From contig WANG01000087.1 in assembly GCA_015521945.1 (NCBI GenBank), positions 1-5,166 on the forward strand: 5,166 nt of DNA, given 5' to 3'. The position numbers were made by a program, and so were the translations under genes. The notes below the pieces were generated by a model. It was given only the letters and a program-made list of their open reading frames with translations, was not told the origin of the DNA and searched no databases. The stretch comes from Candidatus Hydrothermarchaeota archaeon (GTDB lineage Archaea; Hydrothermarchaeota; Hydrothermarchaeia; Hydrothermarchaeales; BMS3B). This document shows, piece by piece, positions 1 through 5,166 of the stretch (positions within the stretch are counted from its first letter, which is position 1; each line of letters opens with the position of its first letter).

Positions 1-628
1 CGCTCTGGAAGTCACGCACCATCATGGGGTAGGGGTGGGGTCCGAGAACCGAGCCGAAGATGTAGTTGGTGTGCTCCACCGTGGAAAGCCAGTCCCTGAA
101 GGCTTCGTTTATGGCGTCCTTCAGGGTCCTTGAGCCAGAGCTTACGGGGTGAACCTTCGCCCCCAGCAGGCGCATCCTGAACACGTTTATCCTCTGCCTC
201 TCCATGTCCTCGGTGCCCATGTATATCTCGCACTTCAGCCCGAGCACCGCCGCGGCGGTGGCTGTGGCAACCCCGTGCTGCCCCGCCCCAGTTTCGGCTA
301 TCACCCTGCGCTTGCCCATCCTCTTGGCGAGGAGCGCCTGCCCTAAGGTGTTGTTTATCTTGTGCGCCCCCGTGTGCGCCAGGTCCTCGCGCTTTAGGTA
401 AACCTTGAACCCGAGCTCGTCGCTCATGTTGGCGCAGTAGGTCAGCGGGGTCGGTCTGCCGGCGTACTCCCGCAGGTAGTAGTTCAGCTCCCTCCTGAAG
501 CCCGGCTCCCGCCTCAGCCTGAGGTAAGCCCTCTCCAGCTCCTCTATGGCGGGCATCAGAATCTCGGGCGCGTACCTGCCGCCAAACCTTCCGAACCGCC
601 CCTTTCTGTCGGGATACCTGCGACCCAT
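1..628 (-). CDS. trpB: Tryptophan synthase beta chain (TrpB1 type), N-terminal 209 residues, truncated by window edge
   Basis: This enzyme is the PLP-dependent beta subunit of cytosolic tryptophan synthase. It condenses indole with L-serine to give L-tryptophan, normally in an alpha2beta2 complex with TrpA. Seen directly: the opening FGRFGGRYAPE (about residues 11-21), GRPTPL (58-62), KREDLAHTGAHKINN (79-93) with the PLP Schiff-base lysine at K90, AETGAGQHGVATAT (111-124) with the catalytic-type Glu at 112, TEDMERQRINVFRM (139-152), the SGSRTLKDAINEAFRDW stretch (164-180), and GSVLGPHPYPMMVRDFQ (192-208). The short N-terminus and GAGQHGVA motif point to the classical TrpB1 form rather than the longer TrpB2. 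The ATG at 628 is chosen because the family homology starts there and GGAG lies 8 bases upstream; a TTG at 656 and an ATG at 636 are in other frames. The C-terminal half lies outside the window. It is transcribed divergently from the radical SAM gene; trpA or other trp genes, if linked, lie to the left. Confidence 0.96.
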   Translation of the reverse strand, partial: MGRRYPDRKGRFGRFGGRYAPEILMPAIEELERAYLRLRREPGFRRELNYYLREYAGRPTPLTYCANMSDELGFKVYLKREDLAHTGAHKINNTLGQALLAKRMGKRRVIAETGAGQHGVATATAAAVLGLKCEIYMGTEDMERQRINVFRMRLLGAKVHPVSSGSRTLKDAINEAFRDWLSTVEHTNYIFGSVLGPHPYPMMVRDFQS

Positions 629-725
629 CCTGGCATCTCCGGGAGAAGACCTCCAAGCAGGTAAGCCTGAGTGGCGTTGTCCAACATTATTACAATTTTA
701 CCGAGGCGCGGCTTGAGTTAGGGAG
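629..725. promoter_or_regulatory. Divergent intergenic region between trpB and the radical SAM gene
   Basis: These 97 bases separate two divergently transcribed genes in otherwise GC-rich DNA. The only AT-rich island is 685-700 (CATTATTACAATTTTA). Read on the plus strand it offers weak TATA-like elements (ATTATTAC or AATTTTA) about 26-40 bases before the radical SAM start. Read on the minus strand, TAAAATTG or TAATAATG lie about 55-70 bases before the trpB ATG. Both genes must therefore use boxes that sit almost on top of each other. GTTG-TC-CAAC at 676-685 is a short inverted repeat next to the island and could be an operator half-site, but its 4-base arms are too short to be convincing. No small gene fits here. 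Confidence 0.5.
637..640 (-). promoter_or_regulatory. Shine-Dalgarno sequence of trpB
   Basis: On the minus strand GGAG is followed by eight bases and then the ATG at 628, a normal archaeal spacing. A stronger GGAGGT at 649-654 is 20 bases from this ATG and has no in-frame start at a suitable distance, so it probably does not set the start. Confidence 0.5.
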
Positions 726-730
726 GTGAT
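722..730 (+). promoter_or_regulatory. Full-length Shine-Dalgarno sequence overlapping the radical SAM start codons
   Basis: GGAGGTGAT is an exact complement of the usual archaeal 16S rRNA 3' end (AUCACCUCC). It runs into the tandem start codons GTG (726) and ATG (729), so the start lies inside or within 2 bases of the pairing sequence rather than the usual 5-8 bases after GGAGG. An in-frame stop (TGA at 714-716) rules out a start further upstream, and no ATG, GTG or TTG occurs between 732 and the first cluster cysteine codon. Confidence 0.6.
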
Positions 731-1799
731 GCACTACCACCTCCTGCTGACCCAGAGGTGCAATCTCGCGTGCACCTACTGCGGGGGCACCAGAGAGGAG
801 GCTAAGCACCCCGAGGTGGAGTACTCGGTGGAGGAGCTGCGCACCTTCTTGGCAGCCGACCCTGAGCCCGTGCTGGTGTTCTACGGGGGCGAGCCCCTGC
901 TGCGCATGGAGCTGATGGAGAGGATAATGGACGAAATTCCCGCCACCTACATGCTGCACACCAACGGCATGCTCCTCCACAGGGTTAAGCCGAGCTACCT
1001 GCGCAGGTTCCACACCATACTCGTATCCATAGACGGGCGCCCCGAGGTCACCGACGCCTACAGGGGCAGGGGGGTTTACAGGAGGGTGGTTTCCAGCGTG
1101 AGGCGGGTGAGGAGGCACTTCCACGGGGACCTGATAGCCAGGATGGTTGCATCCCTGCGCACCAGCATAGTGGAGGACGTGCTGCACCTCTGGGAGCTGG
1201 GCATCTTTGACCACGTGCACTGGCAGCTTGACTTTGAGCTCTTCTGGGACGGTGGAAGCGACGCCGCACGGAGGTGGCTGCGGGAGTACAACGCCGGCAT
1301 ATCCACCCTCGTGAGGGTGTGGGTGGAGCGCATGGGTGAGGGGGAGGTCATGGGGCTCGTGCCCTTCCTGGGCATAACCGGAACCCTGCTCACCCGCAGG
1401 CCAGCGGGGCTGCGCTGCGGAGCCGGGTACGAGTCCTTCTCCATCTCCCCGAGCGGGGACATAACCTTCTGCCCCGTAACTCCAGAGTACGAATTCATGC
1501 GCATCGGGAGCATACGCACCTCCTCCCCCTCAGAGCTCAGGAACACCGCCTCCCTCAGAGACCCCTGCGCCTCCTGCGAGCTCCTGTGGGTGTGCGGGGG
1601 CAGGTGCCTCTTCATAAACCTCGCTAAGGAGTGGGTGGGGGAGAGGGGGTATGGGATGATATGCTCCACCGTGCGGCACCTGGTGGGGGAGCTGGAGAGG
1701 GCTCTGCCCGAGCTCAGGGAGCTCGTTGAGAGAGGGGTGGTTGAGGAGGGGGTCTTCAGGTACCCGGAGGTAAACAACGACTGCGAAGTGGTGCCCTAA
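729..1799 (+). CDS. Radical SAM/SPASM domain protein, putative peptide- or protein-modifying enzyme
   Basis: This is a cytosolic radical SAM enzyme of 356 residues (numbered from ATG 729; GTG 726 would add one). The core cluster motif is CNLACTYC (C11, C15, C18: CX3CX2C, the SAM-cleaving [4Fe-4S] site), followed by YGGEP at 52-56, the SAM-binding GGE motif. The C-terminal part matches the SPASM pattern CX9-15GX4C-gap-CX2CX5CX3C-gap-C: C230, G243, C248, C280, C283, C289, C293, C312, implying two auxiliary iron-sulfur clusters. SPASM enzymes typically modify ribosomally made peptides or proteins (PqqE, anaerobic sulfatase-maturating enzymes, thioether synthases). By overall look it resembles the archaeal 'putative peptide-modifying' group named after AF1577, but that is recollection, not a search. 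The tail is unusual: about 40 residues follow the last SPASM cysteine, ending in NNDCEVVP with an extra Cys at 352. No precursor peptide is visible beside it. The lhr gene follows 31 bases downstream on the same strand. Substrate unknown; the enzyme class is nearly certain. Confidence 0.93.
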   Translation: MHYHLLLTQRCNLACTYCGGTREEAKHPEVEYSVEELRTFLAADPEPVLVFYGGEPLLRMELMERIMDEIPATYMLHTNGMLLHRVKPSYLRRFHTILVSIDGRPEVTDAYRGRGVYRRVVSSVRRVRRHFHGDLIARMVASLRTSIVEDVLHLWELGIFDHVHWQLDFELFWDGGSDAARRWLREYNAGISTLVRVWVERMGEGEVMGLVPFLGITGTLLTRRPAGLRCGAGYESFSISPSGDITFCPVTPEYEFMRIGSIRTSSPSELRNTASLRDPCASCELLWVCGGRCLFINLAKEWVGERGYGMICSTVRHLVGELERALPELRELVERGVVEEGVFRYPEVNNDCEVVP

Positions 1800-1800
1800 G

Positions 1801-1808
1801 TTTTAAGT
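1801..1808 (+). promoter_or_regulatory. TATA-like box for the lhr helicase gene
   Basis: TTTTAAGT begins directly after the radical SAM stop codon (1797-1799), in a 31-base gap in GC-rich DNA. Its centre lies about 26 bases before the lhr ATG at 1831, which is the distance from an archaeal TATA box to the transcription start. If used, it would give a leaderless or nearly leaderless lhr mRNA, consistent with the lack of a good Shine-Dalgarno sequence (only GGGGG at 1816-1820, 10 bases before the ATG). The alternative is read-through from the radical SAM gene. Confidence 0.45.
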
Positions 1809-1830
1809 GGTTACCGGGGGCTGAGATGCC

Positions 1831-4470
1831 ATGGGCATAGAGTTCGTGCGGGAGCCCTTCTCCGAGGAGGAGAGCCTGGGATGCCTGGAGCACTACGTGC
1901 GGGAGTGGTTTGAGCGCACCTTCTCAGAGCTCACCCCGCCGCAGAGGTTCTCCTTCAGGCTGATATCCCGGGGGGAGAACGTGATAATAACCGCCCCCAC
2001 GGGCTCGGGCAAGACCCTGGCGGGCTTCATGGCGATACTCAGCGAGCTCTTCAAGATGGGTGAGGAGGGCAGCCTCAGGGATGGTGTTTACTGCATCTAC
2101 GTCTCACCCCTCAAAGCCCTTGACAACGACGTGAAGAAGAACCTCCTCGTGCCCCTCCGCGAAATCCGTGAGATAGCCAAGGAGAGGGGGATTGAGCTGC
2201 CCGAGGTGCGCATCGCCGTGCGCACGGGTGACGTCTCAGCGAGCGAGAAGCAGCGCCAGCTGCGCACCCCGCCCCACATCCTGATAACCACCCCCGAGAG
2301 CTTGGCTGTGCTCCTGAACGCCCCGAAGTTCGTGGAGCGCCTGCGCACCCTCCGCTGGGTGGTGATTGACGAAATCCACGAGCTGGCTAACAACAAGCGG
2401 GGGGTGCACCTCTCCCTGAGCCTTGAGAGGCTGCGGGAGGTTGTGGGCAGGGAGTTCCAGCGCATAGGCCTGGGAGCGACCCTGCACCCGCTTGAGGAGG
2501 CGGCGAAGTACCTTGTGGGGTACCGGGACGACGGAAGCCCGAGGAGCTGCAAGATAGTGGATGTGAGCTGGTACAAGGAGTACGACCTGAAGGTGGTGTG
2601 CCCCCTCAGGGATATCGTGCACGCCTCGGCTGAGCAGGTGAACACCGCCATGTACGAGCTTCTTGACAGGCTGATTTCTGAGCACACCACCACCCTGGTT
2701 TTCACCAACACGCGCTCGGGCACCGAGAGGGTGGTGTACCAGCTCAAGACCCGCTGGCCGGAGAAGTACACCGATGAGACCATAGGGGCGCACCACGGCT
2801 CCCTCTCGCGGGAGATTCGCTTGGATGTGGAGGACAGGCTGAAGCGGGGTGAGCTCAGGGCGGTGGTCTGCTCCACCTCCTTGGAGCTGGGCATAGACAT
2901 AGGCTACATTGACCTGGTGGTGCAGATCGGCTCGCCGAAGAGCGTTACCAGGGCGGTGCAGCGAATTGGAAGAAGCGGGCACCGCTTCCGCGATGTGGCG
3001 AAGGGGAGGATAATCGCCCTGGACAGGGACGACTTGGTGGAGTGCGCCGTGATGCTGCGCTGCGCAAGGGAGCGCCGTCTGGACGAGATTCTCATACCCA
3101 GGAACTGCCTTGACATACTGGCGCAGCACTTAGTGGGGATGGCTCTGGAGAGGCGCTGGAAGGTGGAGGAGGCTCTCAGGGTGGTGCGCAGGAGCTACTG
3201 CTACCGCGGTCTGAGCAGGGAGAGCTTCATCTCCCTCCTCCGCTACCTCGCGGGTCACTATGCGGAGCTGGAGGACCGCAGGGTGTACGGCAAGGTGTGG
3301 TTTGATGAGGACACCATGGAGTTCGGCAGGCGGGGGAAGTACACCAGGATTATATACTACCTCAACCTGGGTGCGATTCCCGATGAGGTCAAGGTGGACG
3401 TTTACCTGCTGCCGGAGAAGCGGTACGTGGGCGGGATAGAGGAGGGCTTCCTGGAGCGCCTGAGGAGGGGGGATATATTCGTGCTGGGGGGCAGGCTGTA
3501 CAGGTTCAGGTACTCCCGCGGGATGCGGTGCTACGTTGAGAGGGTTGGGAAGGACGCTGCCCCAACCATTCCCGCCTGGTTCTCGGAGATGCTCCCCCTG
3601 AGCTTTGACCTGGCGCTTGAGGTGCAGAGGTTCAGAAGCGCCCTGCGGGAGATGATGGAGCGGGGGGAGCGAAGGGAGAGCATCACGGCGTGGATAGAGG
3701 AGAACTACCCCGTGGATGCCAACTCTGCGAGCTCCATCTACGAGTACTTCAGGGAGCAGTTCCTCTACTCAAGGATACCCGGCTACGGGGAGCTGCAGGT
3801 GGAGGTTACCAAGGACTTAGAGGGCAGGAGGTTCGTGGTTTTCCATGCGCTCTTCGGCAGGAGGGTGAATGATGCCCTCTCACGTGCGGCGGCGGTGCTG
3901 CTGAGCGATATGCTGTCCCACAGCGTTGCCGTCATGGTCGGGGACAACGGGTTTGCCCTCCTGGTGCCGGAGCGCAGGAGGGTTGATGTGCAGGGGCTCC
4001 TGGAAAGGCTGAAGGCGTGCAACCTGGAGGAGCTGCTGAAGAGGAGCATCAGGAGAACGGAGCTCATGAAGCGCAGGTTCAGGCACTGCGCCGCCCGCAG
4101 CTTTCTGGTGCTGCGCAACTACAGGGGGTACAAGATAAGCGTCAGCAGGCAGCAGCTCAGCTCCCAGTCCCTGCTGAACGCGGTGGAGGAGGTTGACCCT
4201 GAGTTTCCCGTGATTCGGGAGACCTACAGGGAAATCCTGGAGGATGTTATGGACATCGCAAGGGCGGAGAAGGTGCTGGGGTGGCTCAGGGAGGGAAGGC
4301 TGAGGGTGGAGGTTGTGGACACCCCCATAGCCTCGCCTTTCGCCCATAGCTTGATAATCCTGGGGGAGGCTGATGTGATTTTCATGGAGGACAGGAAGCG
4401 CCGCCTGCTGGAGCTGCACGAGGCTATAATGCGCAGGATAGGGGAGCGGGCGGAGGTGCAGGCGGAGTAG
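1831..4470 (+). CDS. lhr: Lhr-type superfamily 2 ATP-dependent helicase (archaeal Lhr)
   Basis: This 879-residue protein is a full-length Lhr-core helicase: a 3'-5' ATP-driven translocase on nucleic acids, linked in bacteria and archaea to DNA repair, R-loop or RNA:DNA hybrid handling and RNA metabolism. Motifs in order: Q-motif-like ELTPPQ (33-38), motif I APTGSGKT (55-62, K61), Ia SPLKAL (92-97), TTPESL (153-158), motif II DEIH (180-183), motif III region GLGATL (213-218), motif IV LVFTNTRSGTE (289-299), HHGSLSRE (321-328), motif V CSTSLELGIDIG (347-358), motif VI QRIGRSGHR (377-385). A winged-helix region follows (about 400-500), then the Lhr-specific C-terminal domain with GDIFVLGGRLYRF (547-559) and a DEAD/H-associated segment around VVFHALFGRRVNDAL (669-683). 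The length is normal for Lhr-core, with no extra C-terminal extension and no cysteine cluster at the C-terminus. Motif III has Gly where SAT is usual. The ATG at 1831 fits the homology; the ATG at 1826 is out of frame. Assignment to aLhr1 or aLhr2 is not settled from sequence alone. Confidence 0.95.
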   Translation: MGIEFVREPFSEEESLGCLEHYVREWFERTFSELTPPQRFSFRLISRGENVIITAPTGSGKTLAGFMAILSELFKMGEEGSLRDGVYCIYVSPLKALDNDVKKNLLVPLREIREIAKERGIELPEVRIAVRTGDVSASEKQRQLRTPPHILITTPESLAVLLNAPKFVERLRTLRWVVIDEIHELANNKRGVHLSLSLERLREVVGREFQRIGLGATLHPLEEAAKYLVGYRDDGSPRSCKIVDVSWYKEYDLKVVCPLRDIVHASAEQVNTAMYELLDRLISEHTTTLVFTNTRSGTERVVYQLKTRWPEKYTDETIGAHHGSLSREIRLDVEDRLKRGELRAVVCSTSLELGIDIGYIDLVVQIGSPKSVTRAVQRIGRSGHRFRDVAKGRIIALDRDDLVECAVMLRCARERRLDEILIPRNCLDILAQHLVGMALERRWKVEEALRVVRRSYCYRGLSRESFISLLRYLAGHYAELEDRRVYGKVWFDEDTMEFGRRGKYTRIIYYLNLGAIPDEVKVDVYLLPEKRYVGGIEEGFLERLRRGDIFVLGGRLYRFRYSRGMRCYVERVGKDAAPTIPAWFSEMLPLSFDLALEVQRFRSALREMMERGERRESITAWIEENYPVDANSASSIYEYFREQFLYSRIPGYGELQVEVTKDLEGRRFVVFHALFGRRVNDALSRAAAVLLSDMLSHSVAVMVGDNGFALLVPERRRVDVQGLLERLKACNLEELLKRSIRRTELMKRRFRHCAARSFLVLRNYRGYKISVSRQQLSSQSLLNAVEEVDPEFPVIRETYREILEDVMDIARAEKVLGWLREGRLRVEVVDTPIASPFAHSLIILGEADVIFMEDRKRRLLELHEAIMRRIGERAEVQAE

Positions 4471-4481
4471 GAGCTTACTGA

Positions 4482-4509
4482 AGAGCAGGCGCGGGGTATA
4501 GCCTTCTCT
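4482..4509. terminator. Imperfect stem-loop in the convergent gap, possible transcription end signal
   Basis: The gap 4471-4530 separates the convergent lhr and kinase genes. AGAGCAGGC (4482-4490) can pair with GCCTTCTCT (4501-4509) in eight of nine positions (one C/T mismatch), leaving a 10-base loop. This could mark the 3' end of one or both transcripts. Against it: archaeal termination relies mainly on U-tracts, and the only T-run nearby is four bases at 4529-4532, 19 bases after the stem. Nothing else is recognisable in this gap. Confidence 0.3.
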
Positions 4510-4530
4510 GAATGCTGCCGCAGGGAGGTT

Positions 4531-5085
4531 TTAAAGCCTGGCTCTCATCATCTCGTCCAGCTTGGCGTAGAGCTCCTCAACGCTCCCCGAGTTGTCTATC
4601 ACAAAGTCCGCCATCTTCCTTACCTCTTCTATGAGCCTCTCGGTCTCGGCAGAGTCATGCGCGAGAAACTGCTCGTAGCTCTCCCCGCCCTCCGCCTTCT
4701 CCCCCCTCGCTCTCGTCCTCTCGTACCTCACCCTCTCGTCAGCGTGAATGTAAATGATAACGCTCTTCTCAAAGCTCCTGACCATCTCAGCCTCCTCCGG
4801 GTACCTCACCCCGTCCACCACCGCCACCCTTGCACCGCTCCGCAGGATGTCCAGCTTTAGCGCCTGGGCGATCACCCCGTTCCCGAAGCTGCCCCTCAGG
4901 GCGCTCCCCAGGCTGATGTAGTTGTCCCTGGAGCACTCAAGGCTCAGCCTGTTCAGTATGTCCGAGAGCACGTCCGAGAACCTGAATATCTCACCACGGT
5001 ACTTCCTCGCTATGTACCTGCCCGCCACCGACTTTCCTGAGCCGATTCGCCCTGCAAGCCCTACAACCAACTCCGGCGCTGGCAT
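4531..5085 (-). CDS. P-loop nucleotide/nucleoside kinase-like protein (UPF0200 / dephospho-CoA-kinase-like)
   Basis: This small cytosolic P-loop protein of 184 residues (numbered from ATG 5085) has an NMP-kinase-like fold signature. Visible: Walker A GRIGSGKS (12-19, K18); FRFSDVLSDIL (35-45), the substrate-side segment; SRDNYISLGSALRGSFG (52-68), like the 'TREN..LG..LR..FG' segment of archaeal kinase-like ATPases; VVDGVRYPEEAE (89-100), the Walker B-like strand and DG[IV]R..EE motif shared with UPF0200; an arginine-rich lid RYERTRARGEK (120-130); AHDSAETE (142-149); and ADFVIDNSGSVEELYAKLDEM (159-179), the usual C-terminal strand and helix. Homologues are often labelled dephospho-CoA kinase or AAA-family ATPase. 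The bacterial CoaE hallmarks are not obvious, and many archaea use an unrelated GTP-dependent enzyme for that step, so the substrate remains open: a nucleotide or deoxynucleotide monophosphate is as likely. The ATG at 5085 is chosen because the conserved core starts right after it; a GTG at 5103 would add MWWCSG, which looks unlike a conserved N-terminus. Convergent with lhr, 60 bases apart. Confidence 0.85.
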   Translation of the reverse strand: MPAPELVVGLAGRIGSGKSVAGRYIARKYRGEIFRFSDVLSDILNRLSLECSRDNYISLGSALRGSFGNGVIAQALKLDILRSGARVAVVDGVRYPEEAEMVRSFEKSVIIYIHADERVRYERTRARGEKAEGGESYEQFLAHDSAETERLIEEVRKMADFVIDNSGSVEELYAKLDEMMRARL

Positions 5086-5122
5086 CCCGGAACACCACCA
5101 CACTACCGATGGGAAGTATTTG

Positions 5123-5130
5123 TATATAAA
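5123..5130 (-). promoter_or_regulatory. TATA box and BRE for the kinase-like gene
   Basis: On the minus strand TTTATATA is preceded by the purine- and A-rich GGTGAAAT (a plausible BRE, roughly 5131-5139). It is the strongest archaeal promoter match in the window. A start point about 25 bases downstream falls near 5101-5103, giving the ATG at 5085 a leader of about 16 bases containing GGTGG (around 5094-5098) as a weak Shine-Dalgarno sequence. The same start point coincides with the GTG at 5103, which would make that form leaderless. The remaining bases to the window edge (5140-5166) show no recognisable gene; a plus-strand ATG at 5141 is stopped after six codons. Confidence 0.65.
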
Positions 5131-5166
5131 ATTTCACCGGATGATACGCCTGCACGACTAACGCTC

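Noticed and set aside
12..656. Long minus-strand frame beginning at TTG 656
   Set aside because: It is a shadow of trpB in another frame: low-complexity Arg/Gln/Gly/His-rich protein, while the frame from 628 carries every TrpB motif.
690..1220. Minus-strand frame across the radical SAM gene and the intergenic region
   Set aside because: It is antisense to a gene with intact cluster motifs and its His/Pro/Val-rich product matches no family I recognise. It is explained by GC-rich coding sequence.
1076..1777. 233-codon minus-strand frame antisense to the radical SAM gene
   Set aside because: Its Ser-, Arg- and Pro-rich product lacks recognisable motifs; the plus-strand frame is clearly the real one.
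1797..1830. Possible tiny peptide gene between the radical SAM gene and lhr
   Set aside because: Only 31 bases are available, with no complete start-to-stop frame; the ATG at 1826 just reads out of frame into lhr.
2236..3129. 297-codon minus-strand frame antisense to the helicase
   Set aside because: It lies opposite helicase motifs Ic to VI and its composition (His, Gln, Val, Pro) is typical of an antisense shadow. The same applies to 2097-2900 and 3880-4419.
4526..4539. 14-base near-palindrome AGGTTTTAAAGCCT spanning the kinase stop codon
   Set aside because: It has one mismatch, no loop for a hairpin, and its core TTTAAA is partly fixed by the stop codon; probably chance.
4543..4550. Minus-strand ATGATGA resembling a C box of a C/D small RNA
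   Set aside because: It encodes the Glu-Met-Met-Arg end of the kinase and no CTGA D box follows at a suitable distance on that strand.
4922..5161. Plus-strand frame of 79 codons at the right end
   Set aside because: It is mostly antisense to the P-loop coding region and crosses the TATA box; no motif or SD supports it.

Overview
The window reads as chromosomal DNA from a GC-rich archaeon, probably a thermophilic euryarchaeote (an Archaeoglobus- or methanogen-like lineage would fit). The evidence is the gene content (an archaeal-type Lhr helicase, a small archaeal P-loop kinase, a SPASM radical SAM enzyme), archaeal promoter elements (TTTTAAGT and TTTATATA boxes about 25 bases before expected start points), a GGAGGTGAT Shine-Dalgarno sequence, heavy use of AGG for Arg and ATA for Ile, and proteins rich in Glu, Arg, Leu and Val. 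The exact taxon cannot be fixed from this sequence alone.

Layout, left to right. (1) Positions 1-628, minus strand: the first 209 codons of trpB (tryptophan synthase beta chain), cut by the left edge. (2) Positions 629-725: a short divergent intergenic region with an AT-rich island that must hold the start signals for trpB and for the next gene. (3) Positions 729-1799, plus: a radical SAM/SPASM protein with a complete three-cluster cysteine pattern, resembling peptide- or protein-modifying enzymes. (4) After a 31-base gap with its own TATA-like box, positions 1831-4470, plus: a full-length Lhr-type superfamily 2 helicase. (5) Positions 4471-4530: a convergent gap with an imperfect stem-loop. 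(6) Positions 4531-5085, minus: a P-loop nucleotide kinase-like protein related to UPF0200 and dephospho-CoA-kinase-like families, with a clear TATA box at 5123-5130. (7) Positions 5131-5166: intergenic DNA in which I see no gene.

The genes do not form one evident pathway: trpB is amino-acid biosynthesis, Lhr is nucleic-acid processing or repair, and the kinase is probably nucleotide or cofactor metabolism. The least explained element is the radical SAM/SPASM enzyme. It sits immediately before lhr on the same strand, and no small precursor-peptide gene is visible anywhere in the window. No CRISPR array, tRNA, rRNA, insertion sequence or phage gene was seen. Long antisense frames across the helicase and radical SAM genes are by-products of GC-rich coding sequence.
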